Of a stretch of 64,000 bases of DNA, positions 16,595-24,651 are shown piece by piece (position 1 is the stretch's first letter; each line of letters starts with the position of its first letter). Below the pieces are notes generated by a model, which was given only the letters and a program-made list of their open reading frames with translations, was not told the origin of the DNA and ran no database searches. The stretch comes from Congzhengia sp045635085 (GTDB lineage Bacteria; Bacillota; Clostridia; UBA1381; UBA9506), in contig JAZRBM010000005.1 of the NCBI GenBank assembly GCA_045635085.1, forward strand, positions 65,212 through 129,211, in the 5' to 3' direction. Position numbers and translations under genes: made by a program.

Positions 16595-18952
16595 TTATTT
16601 ACTTGATAAATACATAGCATCATCTTCGATAATAAGTGACAGCATATTATTTTCGTCAACATATAAATCTGCCTTTTTGATTTGAACTGCCGTTTCCAAA
16701 CCCTTACCCTTTTCTACGTGTGCCATAACTAAACTTGCATTACCCTTTTTAATGCCTTTTGCTGTGACTTGCATTAAGCCAACGGGGTAAAGTTCTGAAT
16801 AAATTTTTTCAGGCGGATAGTCGGTAGCCTTTTCTGTAATTTCAAGCTTATCTTTTGTATAGTCAATAACCTTCCATTCGTATCCGTTGTCATATTCGCA
16901 TTCAAATAATTGTTCTGTTTTGTAGTTATTTCTTGAATCGATATAGAAAAGTCCGGTATCAAAAGGAATTTCAACGCTAATTACACCAAGTGCATAAGGG
17001 GCAAGTTCACCCTGATTGAAATAAAGCACCATCGAATTGTGTGTGATGTAGAACTGAACGTATCCAAGATATTCATTCACATAATCATAAGTATATATAT
17101 CAGCTGATTCAGGTGCTATCTCCTTTAACTTATCAATAAATAAATTTGTTACAAACTTAACCAAAGAAACATCCAGCTGATCTTCCATGAGTAATTCTGA
17201 AACAGAAAGTTCCACATCAGAGTTTGTATGATATGTTCTTGACTCCATTGTTTTTGTAGGATGAACGCCGCCCACATTTACATATTTGTGATTAGTAAAT
17301 GAGAGATATCCCCAAATGTTATAAGTTTGTTCATAAGTAAGTTCATAAACAAAAGGTACAAAAGCATCACCCATTTGATTTCGCAAAGTAAGTGCATCTT
17401 CCTTCTTTTCTCTTGCTTCTTCTATAAACTTATCAGCTTCCCACTTATAATCAAAATTTACTGTATCAAGACAAGGAATTTCGGTGGGGTTTTCTATGAC
17501 AGGATAATACGCAACTGCCTCTATTAAAACATTGCCGTTATCATCAGTTATAGTTTCTGAGAGCTTTTCCGAAGAAACTACATAAGCGCTTGCAGGTGAA
17601 TAAATGTCTATTTTTTTGGTATCACCATACCAATAAACCTCACATTCAAAGGCTTCGGATATCGCTCTTAAAGGAACTAAAGTTCTGCCATCTTTAATTT
17701 TTGCAGGTACATCAAGTTCTCTTTCCTCGCCATTAAAATACATCTTGTTTTCGCCTATGGTAAGCACCAAGTTATCATCTGCTCTTCGTGCGGAAACAAT
17801 CTGTTTTCCATTTTCTTCGGAATAATAAACTGCACAGCCCATGGTTTCAAAAATAGTTCTGAACGGAACCAGAGTTCTGCCATTTTCAATAATAGGCTCC
17901 ACATCAAAAGTCAGCAAATCGTTGTTGTAAATAACATCCAATTTATCTTTATTTTTTTCATTAAATGCCAAAAGACGTTTGCCTACATTTTCTTCAAGAT
18001 TTCTGAAAAAGAACTGATAATCATAAAGATGATATATACCATCATCAAAAAGCTTACCGGGATAATCTTCCTTTGCGATATCCGTAACCTTAAGTACCCC
18101 TCTTTTTTCATCTATATAAGCACCTGTAAGATTTGGAATTTCTTCTTTGATATTTCCTGAATAATCGGTAAAACAAGCGCCTTTATTAAGAGACTTATCG
18201 GCAACTTCGGATGTTGTTTTCCAGTTAAGCGGATTTATAGAGTATGTTTTTTCATTTTCACCAACTATTAACGAAGATGTAATATCCTTATCTTCACTAT
18301 GGAATGTAACAATCACACCTGTATCTGTTTCTCCTTTGGCAGGCATAAGATGTGGATATTCTTTGACCTCATCTTCGGTAAGCTTCCAACCAATAGGGTA
18401 TGCCGCAACAAGTCTTCTCTGATACTGTGGCTCATCAAACAAATCTTTCATCAAACGGATTATCATATCCGCACCCTGTGAAAATCCTGCAAGTATCAAT
18501 GGTCTTGTGGCGTCTGTCTGATCAGCAAAGTAAAGAAATGCTTTTTTAACGTCTTCGTATGCTGCACTAAGATATTTTTCCTGTTCTTCTTTGCTAAGGC
18601 TGTAAACAGGGAATGTTGCCTGTCTGTAATAAGGTGCGTAAACTCGGGTGGCATCGTCATAAATGCCAAGTTCCATATTAGTAGCACCGTCAAAGCTCTC
18701 ACGGTATTTTTCATCTGTTATGTAAGCATTATAATTTCCTTCTTTGCCCATATCAACTGTCGGACATACAAAGAAAAGATCTGCAGGTTTATCATCACCC
18801 TTATTCCAGCGTGACCAGAAATACATATTGGAATAGTCAACATATTCATCAAAAGGTGAATATTCCATAACAATTTCTTCCGCAAACGCTGTAAACGATG
18901 AGAAGCAAAACACAACTGCGATAAATAAGCTTAAAAATCTTTTGGTTTTCAT
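16595..18952 (-). CDS. Secreted DUF3089-like hydrolase fused to copper amine oxidase-like and RsiV-like domains
   Basis: This is a 785-residue secreted protein with at least three modules. After a signal peptide (to about 24) comes a DUF3089-like alpha/beta hydrolase (about 30-330) with FFVCPTVDMG and the nucleophile elbow GFSQGAD. Residues of about 340-455 are a copper-amine-oxidase N-terminal-like domain with two NGRTLVPFR/DGRTLVPLR repeats, common in clostridial surface proteins. Residues of about 475-690 resemble DUF4163/DUF3298 (RsiV-like), with GGVHPTKTMESRTY. The substrate is unknown, possibly an ester. A strong AGGAGG precedes the ATG. It follows guanine deaminase closely. Confidence 0.75.
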   Translation of the reverse strand: MKTKRFLSLFIAVVFCFSSFTAFAEEIVMEYSPFDEYVDYSNMYFWSRWNKGDDKPADLFFVCPTVDMGKEGNYNAYITDEKYRESFDGATNMELGIYDDATRVYAPYYRQATFPVYSLSKEEQEKYLSAAYEDVKKAFLYFADQTDATRPLILAGFSQGADMIIRLMKDLFDEPQYQRRLVAAYPIGWKLTEDEVKEYPHLMPAKGETDTGVIVTFHSEDKDITSSLIVGENEKTYSINPLNWKTTSEVADKSLNKGACFTDYSGNIKEEIPNLTGAYIDEKRGVLKVTDIAKEDYPGKLFDDGIYHLYDYQFFFRNLEENVGKRLLAFNEKNKDKLDVIYNNDLLTFDVEPIIENGRTLVPFRTIFETMGCAVYYSEENGKQIVSARRADDNLVLTIGENKMYFNGEERELDVPAKIKDGRTLVPLRAISEAFECEVYWYGDTKKIDIYSPASAYVVSSEKLSETITDDNGNVLIEAVAYYPVIENPTEIPCLDTVNFDYKWEADKFIEEAREKKEDALTLRNQMGDAFVPFVYELTYEQTYNIWGYLSFTNHKYVNVGGVHPTKTMESRTYHTNSDVELSVSELLMEDQLDVSLVKFVTNLFIDKLKEIAPESADIYTYDYVNEYLGYVQFYITHNSMVLYFNQGELAPYALGVISVEIPFDTGLFYIDSRNNYKTEQLFECEYDNGYEWKVIDYTKDKLEITEKATDYPPEKIYSELYPVGLMQVTAKGIKKGNASLVMAHVEKGKGLETAVQIKKADLYVDENNMLSLIIEDDAMYLSSK

Positions 18953-18963
18953 CTGAATACCTC

Positions 18964-20256
18964 CTAAATAATCTTGTTACCTTGTATATATTTTTCTTTG
19001 ATACCGCCACATAAATCAAGTGACAGATAAATACTGCGCTCTAATCTTTGTCTTAAATTAAGTTCTAACAGATGGACAAGAATACTGTCATCAAGAACAA
19101 GTGCATCAAATTCGTATCCTTCTTCAAAACTTCCAATTTTCCCAAAGAACTCACCGCCACCTTTCGTTGCCATATAAAACGCTTCTTCGAAAGTAACGGC
19201 TTTTGCATTTTCATCCACATATCTTAAATACATTTTTGAAACGCCTATGGCATCTGTGATTGCACGGAAGATTGATTCCGTTTGTCCGCCTGCCACATCG
19301 CTTCCAAGACCAATTTTCATATCAAGGTCAAGGTATTTTCTTACAGGGGCAATTCCTGACGTAAGGTTTATATTTGATGCAGGACAATGAGCAATAAATA
19401 CACCATTCTCACGCATGAGCTTCACTTCTTCATCACTTGACCACACACAATGAGCCATTACTGTGTTGACTTTTTCAGAATCTAAATTTTCATCACCGAA
19501 CAAATCATGCTTATCGTAGCTGTCGCCATAGAATGCACTGTCTGGTCTAAGCTCACGAACCCATTCAATCTCACCCTTATTTTCTGACAAATGGGATTGT
19601 ACGGGCAGGTTGTATGCCCTTTGTATTTCTCGAAGCTGGTCCATAAGGTCGTCTGTACAACTTGGAATAAATCTTGGTGTAAGTATAGGCTTTGTGCGTT
19701 TGTATTTACCCGCAATATCGTTTATCCATCCAAATGTATTAAAAGCAGACATATCTGCACTTTCTTCTACAAGTTCATCGGGTGCTGACCTATCCATGTT
19801 TATTTTACCAACATAGGTTACAAGACCTGTTTCTTCCATTAAATCCATCAGTATTTCGGTAGCTTGTCTGTGCCTTGTTGCAAAAATGCAAGCTCTTGTG
19901 GTAGCGCTGTTTTTCATATTATCAGCAAATATCGTGTATGCTTTTTTTGCATAATCTGCATCCTTATACTTTGCTTCTTCGGGGAATGTCTGCGTGTTTA
20001 ACCATTCTATAAGCTCATAATCCATTCCCATGCCGCGAAAAGTATATTGCGGAGCGTGAATATGCAAATCTACCATACCGGGAATAATGAGCTTGTCTTT
20101 TAAATCTCTAAATTCAAGGTCTTTGTATTTTTCAGGAATTTTTTCAAAAACACCTGCACATTTTCCATCCATACATACAACATATCCTGAAACTGTCTTT
20201 AATTCTGTTTTTGAAATGCTGTAGCAAATGTTTCCCTTTAGGATAAAACTGTTCAT
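18964..20256 (-). CDS. guaD: Guanine deaminase
   Basis: This is an amidohydrolase of about 430 residues that converts guanine to xanthine and ammonia in purine salvage or degradation. The metal-binding start MVDLHIHAPQY, the specific GMGMDYELIEWLN segment, SHLSENKGE, AHCVW and LGSDVAGG are all present and match guanine deaminases. I chose the ATG at 20256 (MNSFILKG), which follows AAAGGA. The upstream starts at 20274 and 20292 lack a site. It is the first gene of unit A, whose promoter has the duplicated TTTGTCATA boxes. This suggests that purine use is one output of the two-component system. Confidence 0.9.
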   Translation of the reverse strand: MNSFILKGNICYSISKTELKTVSGYVVCMDGKCAGVFEKIPEKYKDLEFRDLKDKLIIPGMVDLHIHAPQYTFRGMGMDYELIEWLNTQTFPEEAKYKDADYAKKAYTIFADNMKNSATTRACIFATRHRQATEILMDLMEETGLVTYVGKINMDRSAPDELVEESADMSAFNTFGWINDIAGKYKRTKPILTPRFIPSCTDDLMDQLREIQRAYNLPVQSHLSENKGEIEWVRELRPDSAFYGDSYDKHDLFGDENLDSEKVNTVMAHCVWSSDEEVKLMRENGVFIAHCPASNINLTSGIAPVRKYLDLDMKIGLGSDVAGGQTESIFRAITDAIGVSKMYLRYVDENAKAVTFEEAFYMATKGGGEFFGKIGSFEEGYEFDALVLDDSILVHLLELNLRQRLERSIYLSLDLCGGIKEKYIQGNKII

Positions 20257-20306
20257 TTTCACTGTCCTTTCCATTAAAATTTCATCATACAAGCATCTTT
20301 TTCTTT

Positions 20307-20342
20307 ATATTATCAAACCTGTTATGACAAACCTATGACAAA
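20307..20342 (-). promoter_or_regulatory. Activator-type promoter: tandem TTTGTCATA boxes, site 3
   Basis: On the minus strand TTTGTCATA occurs at 20334-20342 and 20323-20331. After 10 bp the -10 box TAATAT (20307-20312) follows. This is the promoter of unit A, which ends with the kinase and regulator genes, so the system is probably self-activating. Confidence 0.75.
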
Positions 20343-20343
20343 A

Positions 20344-20386
20344 CAAAAAAATCATTATGCCTCGGTTTATCCAAAAGCATAATGAC
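20344..20386 (-). terminator. Rho-independent terminator after the YpsA-like remnant
   Basis: On the minus strand a stem GTCATTATGC / GCATAATGAT with a 16-base loop is followed by TTTTTTT. It lies directly after the stop of the truncated SLOG gene and just before promoter site 3. Confidence 0.8.
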
Positions 20387-20387
20387 T

Positions 20388-20708
20388 TTAAAAACAATTT
20401 ATAATTATTTTTTTCTTCTTCACAGCATAATCGTATGCAACCTTTGTACCGCTTTTGGGTTGATAGTCCAATAAATCCCGTCTGCTGTTTCTTCTTCTCG
20501 GCGGGGCGTAGTTTTCATCGTAGTAAACGATACAAAAATCCGATTTGTTTATCATTTCCTGATTACGCTCCACATAGGAAGCTCTGCCTGCGTTCTCCAT
20601 ATGTTCCGGGAAGTATGTATCTTCATAATGCTGAAGCAGACTATCCTCGTACCAATCGGGAATATGCTGAAATGCAGACCTTACATATACCCGTTTAATA
20701 TGAGGATA
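20388..20708 (-). pseudogene. N-terminally truncated YpsA/DUF1273 SLOG-family remnant
   Basis: The open frame encodes the C-terminal 106 residues of a YpsA-like SLOG protein (family length about 180). Recognisable parts are YEDTYFPEHMENAGRASYVE, DENYAPPRRRNSRRDL, YQPKSGTKVAYDYA and IIINCF. Homology already begins at the codons for PHIKRVYVRSAFQ, before any ATG. A TAA at 20709-20711 closes the frame upstream. The N-terminal half, including the usual GHR start, is missing. The break is next to the prophage region, so the gene was probably cut by insertion or deletion there. An internal start at 20600 would give only 70 residues. Confidence 0.75.
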
Positions 20709-20819
20709 TTATACCACAAAAAAATAAACAAAAGAGGTGCATTTTGAACCTATTTATACTACAACAAAATCTTTTTTTGCTTATATCTTAAATTAACGAG
20801 GATACTCTTCTCATACTCG

Positions 20820-21245
20820 TTAATTCATTGATCTACCTATTAGTTCTTTCTGCTCAATCAAATAGCTTTTGCTATATTTGTTCCTGTATTCTGCAGGAAT
20901 AGATTCGTATTCAACAAGCGTATTATACAGCGTTCTAAATAGGGATATTTTTGATTCTGCACTAACGCTATCCGCTTTGTTTCTTAAAGCAAACAAAATA
21001 TCAAGTTCACCCTCTAAGTAGGTAGACTTATCGCAAAAAGCGTTCATATATTCAGATAATAACTTGTAGCTCCTTGCCAAATAGAAATTGTTTTTATAGT
21101 CTCCCACAAAACTCTGGCTATATAGTTTATAATACGCCACCGACATATATAAATAATCTATACATAGCTTTTTATATTCCTCACTAGCCGCTTTCTGATA
21201 TATGAATTGTACAGTTTCAGCAATTCTGTTAAACCTAACACTCAT
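20820..21245 (-). CDS. Hypothetical helical protein
   Basis: This is a 141-residue soluble, helix-rich protein with many Tyr and Lys residues. No known motif is seen. No good ribosome binding site precedes the ATG, so the exact start is uncertain. An inverted repeat AATTAACGAG / CTCGTTAATT (20791-20825) overlaps its end and could act as a weak terminator. It sits between the truncated SLOG gene and the HTH membrane protein, in the accessory region. Confidence 0.5.
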   Translation of the reverse strand: MSVRFNRIAETVQFIYQKAASEEYKKLCIDYLYMSVAYYKLYSQSFVGDYKNNFYLARSYKLLSEYMNAFCDKSTYLEGELDILFALRNKADSVSAESKISLFRTLYNTLVEYESIPAEYRNKYSKSYLIEQKELIGRSMN

Positions 21246-21400
21246 TTCATAATAAATTTTGTTTTAGGTATCAGATTGACTTAAAGAACAATAATTGAAA
21301 TGATACGAAATAGTACGACAATTGGAATATATTATTGACTGTTTAATGTTGAGAAAATTCGGTATGTGTATGACCAATTAATCGTGCCCGCTCTCTAGCA

Positions 21401-21979
21401 TTACCGAATCACACAAAAATCACAAGGGTCAAACTTTTTCTTTTTTTGTGCATTTTCCAGCACGCCCGCTTCAATATTATTTCTGTTCTTTATCATAGGG
21501 CAATTTCTGTTTGCATGATACGAACCGCCGTCTTTATCAGTCCAATAATAGACATTGTTTAGTTCATACGCATCTGACGATACAACTTCTGTTTGAATTT
21601 GCGGCAAAATATTTGCAGATGCTACTTGATTTTTGTGTGAAGAAAGAAATACGAATAATACACTTCCTGATACAGCAACACAAAACAAGAAAAACGCAAG
21701 TAATTGTTTTTTAGATAAGACAATTACTTGCGTTTTTTTATGTCTATTTTTGTAAAGCTCCTTTGTTAAATATTGTTTTGAAAATATATCCAGCGAAATA
21801 TCTGCCAATTCACAAGCCTTTTGGATTGGTGAAAAATAGTATTCGGCATCATAACTTTTCGATTTCATTCTCTGATAACTGCTTTTGGAGACCCCTATTT
21901 TATCTGCAAATTCCTCTATAGATAAATTAAGTATTTCCGTTCTTAAAAATTCAAAATTGTGTCTTTGTACCTCTCTCAT
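21401..21979 (-). CDS. HTH membrane protein with C-terminal Cys-rich domain
   Basis: This is a protein of about 192 residues. The N-terminus is a Cro/CI-like helix-turn-helix (SIEEFADKIGVSKSSYQRMK). A membrane helix follows at about residue 115-135 of this start. The C-terminal domain has GGSYHANRNCPMI ... DPCDFC, a Cys3 pattern like the Ada-type or KYHxxxC domains seen in Firmicute envelope proteins. It could be a membrane-bound regulator sensing metal or redox. The ATG at 21979 has AGGAG at a long spacing. An ATG at 22066 behind AAGGAT would add 29 residues, so the start is not certain. Confidence 0.65.
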   Translation of the reverse strand: MREVQRHNFEFLRTEILNLSIEEFADKIGVSKSSYQRMKSKSYDAEYYFSPIQKACELADISLDIFSKQYLTKELYKNRHKKTQVIVLSKKQLLAFFLFCVAVSGSVLFVFLSSHKNQVASANILPQIQTEVVSSDAYELNNVYYWTDKDGGSYHANRNCPMIKNRNNIEAGVLENAQKKKKFDPCDFCVIR

Positions 21980-22037
21980 TTTGTTATTTTGTCTCCTCTC
22001 GATTGTATTTTTGAAATTGACTACATAATTCCCAAAA

Positions 22038-22102
22038 TTGACACTATCAATTGCAACATTGAACATTGCGCCTACATCCTTGCCGTCTTAAAATAGTGTC
22101 AA
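22038..22102. promoter_or_regulatory. Inverted repeat TTGACACTAT / ATAGTGTCAA, possible operator
   Basis: A ten-base sequence (22038-22047) and its exact reverse complement (22093-22102) are 45 bp apart, flanking the upstream alternative start of the HTH membrane protein. In the minus direction the distal copy supplies a TTGACA-like -35 box. The arrangement suits an operator pair for an HTH repressor between the leftward regulator and the rightward phage genes. Function is inferred. Confidence 0.4.
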
Positions 22103-22227
22103 ATTTTAAAGAATTATGTCGTACACCTTTAATTGTACCACAAAATCAAGTTGATACCTATGGGAAATTTTTTAGTTGTATAGTAAAGGCGTAATTTTTT
22201 AAAGCAAACGAAAGGAGGTCCGCCATC

Positions 22228-22614
22228 GTGAGGCACTACCAACCAAAAAAGAATAACGAATATCAATTGCCTCACGATTTATATATGAGGATGCTGTACT
22301 TGGTTCGGGATTATGAACGGATGAAAAAAGAGGCAAACGAAATAGCAAACAGCTATCCTATACTGAGTGGACAACCCAACAAAAATTCAATTTCTGACCC
22401 AACGGGAGAAAAAGCAGTAAGACTCGCTGCAATAAACCGCGACTGCGACGCTGTTGACAAAGCGTTAGAACAAATTCCTGAAGAATACAGAAAAGGCGTT
22501 ATAGGTCACATGCTGTACAAAACACCCTACCCCATTGATGCAGGGGAAGCTACATATAAACGATGGCGATGCCGCTTTATTTATTACGTGGCCAAAAATT
22601 TGTCATATATATGA
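22228..22614 (+). CDS. Phage late regulator-like protein (ArpU/RinA-type)
   Basis: This is a 128-residue protein typical of Firmicute prophages. It contains SDPTGEKAVRLAAINRD, a central amphipathic helix AVDKALEQIPEEYR, and the ending TYKRWRCRFIYYVAKNL, which resembles a sigma-70 region 4-like helix-turn-helix. Such proteins usually sit just before structural genes and activate late transcription; the role here is by analogy. Translation starts with GTG behind AAAGGAGG. Confidence 0.7.
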   Translation: MRHYQPKKNNEYQLPHDLYMRMLYLVRDYERMKKEANEIANSYPILSGQPNKNSISDPTGEKAVRLAAINRDCDAVDKALEQIPEEYRKGVIGHMLYKTPYPIDAGEATYKRWRCRFIYYVAKNLSYI

Positions 22615-22706
22615 GTTGATACCCATGGGAAAAAATAAGGGGTTAAAATGGTATTATGAAAAATTGTATAAAATCATCGAAAGATGTTGCGGATAAAATA
22701 TTTGAA

Positions 22707-23043
22707 AAGGAGAAAAGCAAATGAAAACAACTAATTTTCACGGCTGCCGTTCCCCGAGCAGCTAATATACTTGCTTTAGTAAAGCAATTCAGGGGACGAG
22801 TGAGTTTTATATGTATGTATGACGCGTCCGTACAAAATAAAACAGACACTCAAAAACGCAACAAAACGCTGTGCCAATTACATATATCCCACAAATGTAT
22901 TTCAAAACAAGCTTTTAGCAAGATTATCTTTTCACACAACTTCGCACCAAACGGAAAGGATTCTCAAACGATTTTTGCGGTCAGCTTATGTCCGTATTGG
23001 TGCATACACAGCGTTTTAATGCAAATAAAGGAGAAAAGCAAAT
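22707..23043 (+). other. Scar region bounded by duplicated ribosome binding sites
   Basis: The 17-base sequence AAAGGAGAAAAGCAAAT occurs at 22707-22723 and again at 23027-23043. The first copy leads into an ATG with only 14 codons (MKTTNFHG...). The second leads into the tail terminator gene. A siphovirus would have terminase, portal and capsid genes before this point, so this looks like the scar of a large loss. Confidence 0.4.
22819..23019 (+). CDS. Possible short phage protein
   Basis: A 66-residue basic ORF lies between the two duplicated ribosome binding sites. Its ATG has no convincing binding site. The composition (TLKNATKRCANYIYP) is plausible for a protein. It could be a decayed head-tail connector, but I do not recognise it and it may be non-coding. 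Confidence 0.25.
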   Translation: MTRPYKIKQTLKNATKRCANYIYPTNVFQNKLLARLSFHTTSHQTERILKRFLRSAYVRIGAYTAF

Positions 23044-23454
23044 ATGTTAAATGCCATTAAAGCTTTTATTAAAACCTGTCCTATTCTTGCAGATGTTGAT
23101 GTCAATGTCAACTATCTGGGCGAGAATGCAGAAAGCTCCGCGATTGAAAATGTGTCGGCTGAGCCAGTCATCAAAAATTACACAGATGGCGGGGCGTTAA
23201 GACAGTTTTTATTTACTGTTGCTTTGCGCGAAAAATTCGGACAGGACGCGGCAGAAAATGCTGCCGCAACAGTCAAACTTGAGCAGTTGTCGGATTGGAT
23301 TTATGAACAGGACAGACTTGGGATTTTACCCAATTTAGATGGCAACAAAAATTCAGTCAGTTTGGAGGTTACAAAAACTGGCTGGGTGGACGAAAAACAG
23401 AGTGATACAGCAAAATATCAGCTACAATGCAGATTGGTGTATTACCAGGATTAA
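23044..23454 (+). CDS. Phage tail terminator-like protein
   Basis: This 136-residue protein resembles the small minor capsid/tail terminator proteins of clostridial siphoviruses. Its features are MLNAIKAFIKTCPIL, VNYLG, EPVIKNYTDGG and QFLFTVALREKFG. Such proteins cap the tail tube at the head end. AAAGGAG precedes the ATG. It is followed 18 bp later by the tail tube gene, the usual order. Confidence 0.7.
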   Translation: MLNAIKAFIKTCPILADVDVNVNYLGENAESSAIENVSAEPVIKNYTDGGALRQFLFTVALREKFGQDAAENAAATVKLEQLSDWIYEQDRLGILPNLDGNKNSVSLEVTKTGWVDEKQSDTAKYQLQCRLVYYQD

Positions 23455-23472
23455 AAAAAGGAGATTTAAATT

Positions 23473-23961
23473 ATGAGTACAGTAAAAAGAAATGAAAAAT
23501 TAGCCTTTTACGGCGTAAAGGGTGAAACAGGTGCAGTGACATATCACAGAATGAAAGGTTTTACAGATATGTCAGGTGCAAAAAATCCCATTGAGTACAC
23601 AAGACGTTATGTGGACGAACCATTTGAACAGAGCGATGTTGTGGGTTATTCTCCCTCGTTCTCTTATGGCTTTGACCAGCACAAAGGTAACGCCGTACAC
23701 GACGATATTATCAAAATTCATAACGAAGAATTGGTTATGGAAGAAGCTATCCGTGAAATTATTTTCGTTGACTTAACAAACGGCAACGAAGAAAACGGCT
23801 ATGCTGCTGCAAAGCGTGAATTTGCGGTTATCGCAGACACAGAGGGCGGAAGCGTTGACGCATATACTTATACAGGTACTTTAAAGGTAAAGGGCGAAAG
23901 AGTAAGCGGTACAGCAACATCTGTTGACAATTGGCAGACAATTGAGTTTGTTGAGGCTTAA
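23473..23961 (+). CDS. Phage major tail tube protein
   Basis: This is a 162-residue protein of the siphovirus tail tube type. Its features are GAVTYHRMKGFTDMSG, NPIEYTRRYVDEPFEQSDV and the C-terminal YTYTGTLKVKGERVSGTA strand region. It should polymerise around the tape measure to form the tail tube. AAGGAG precedes the ATG. A strong hairpin follows the stop. Confidence 0.8.
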   Translation: MSTVKRNEKLAFYGVKGETGAVTYHRMKGFTDMSGAKNPIEYTRRYVDEPFEQSDVVGYSPSFSYGFDQHKGNAVHDDIIKIHNEELVMEEAIREIIFVDLTNGNEENGYAAAKREFAVIADTEGGSVDAYTYTGTLKVKGERVSGTATSVDNWQTIEFVEA

Positions 23962-23970
23962 TTAATTAAA

Positions 23971-23999
23971 GTCAGGGCGGGCACACCACCCGCCCTGAC
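23971..23999 (+). terminator. GC-rich hairpin after the tail tube gene, no U-tract
   Basis: An 11-bp perfect stem GTCAGGGCGGG / CCCGCCCTGAC with a 7-base loop lies between the tail tube gene and the Gp15 gene. It lacks a run of T on either side, so it is probably a partial terminator or an RNA stabiliser that lets the abundant tube protein be made in excess over downstream genes. Confidence 0.6.
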
Positions 24000-24025
24000 A
24001 ATAACTTTTAGGAGTTGGGTATAAT

Positions 24026-24622
24026 TTGAGTATAATTTTAAACCCTATGCCTGATTTTTTAGAGGTAGGCGGAGAAAAAATCTTCATCGATACTGATTTT
24101 CGTACGTGGATAAGGTTTGATGAAGCACTTTTCTGGAACGATAAACCCATAGAAGAGCGCATATATTCTGCACTTGATATATGCTATGACGGAAATATCC
24201 CTGCAGATATCAATAGTGCTGTGCATGCAGCAATCGGGTTTTATGCACATAAAGATACACAGATAAAATCAATCGGGGAAAACTCCCAAAACGAGCATCA
24301 AAGTTCTACGCGAGGCAAACAAACATACAGCTTCACTCATGATGCATCGCTTATATGTGCAGCTTTTCTTTCACAATACCGCATAGACCTAACAAAAGAT
24401 GATATGCATTGGTGGCTGTTTCGTGCACTTTTCGAGGGCCTTACTGATGAAAATAAAATCTGCAAGGTTATGGAAATTCGCAGTATTGATTTATCTAAAA
24501 TAAAAGACAAAGAACAAAAAGCGCATTATCGCAGATTAAAACGTATATATCGTCTACCCGACCCTCGATGCGAAGAAGAAAGAGAAGCAGATATGATAAA
24601 TGCGCTGTCAGTTATGTTTTAA
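24026..24622 (+). CDS. Bacteriophage Gp15 family tail assembly protein
   Basis: This is a 198-residue protein of the phage Gp15 family, found beside the tail chaperone and tape measure genes. The pattern IDTDFRTWIRFDEAL, ALDICYDGNIPADI and MHWWLFRALFEGL is characteristic. It probably helps to load the tape measure protein, like GpGT of lambda. The start is a TTG at 24026 behind AGGAG. The predicted order is unusual because the chaperone gene normally comes first. Confidence 0.8.
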   Translation: MSIILNPMPDFLEVGGEKIFIDTDFRTWIRFDEALFWNDKPIEERIYSALDICYDGNIPADINSAVHAAIGFYAHKDTQIKSIGENSQNEHQSSTRGKQTYSFTHDASLICAAFLSQYRIDLTKDDMHWWLFRALFEGLTDENKICKVMEIRSIDLSKIKDKEQKAHYRRLKRIYRLPDPRCEEEREADMINALSVMF

Positions 24623-24651
24623 CGAAATATAAAGAAAGAGGTTTTAAAAAA

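Noticed and set aside
22643..22849. Minus-strand ORF of 68 codons
   Set aside because: It runs against the phage operon across its ribosome binding site and has no start signal.
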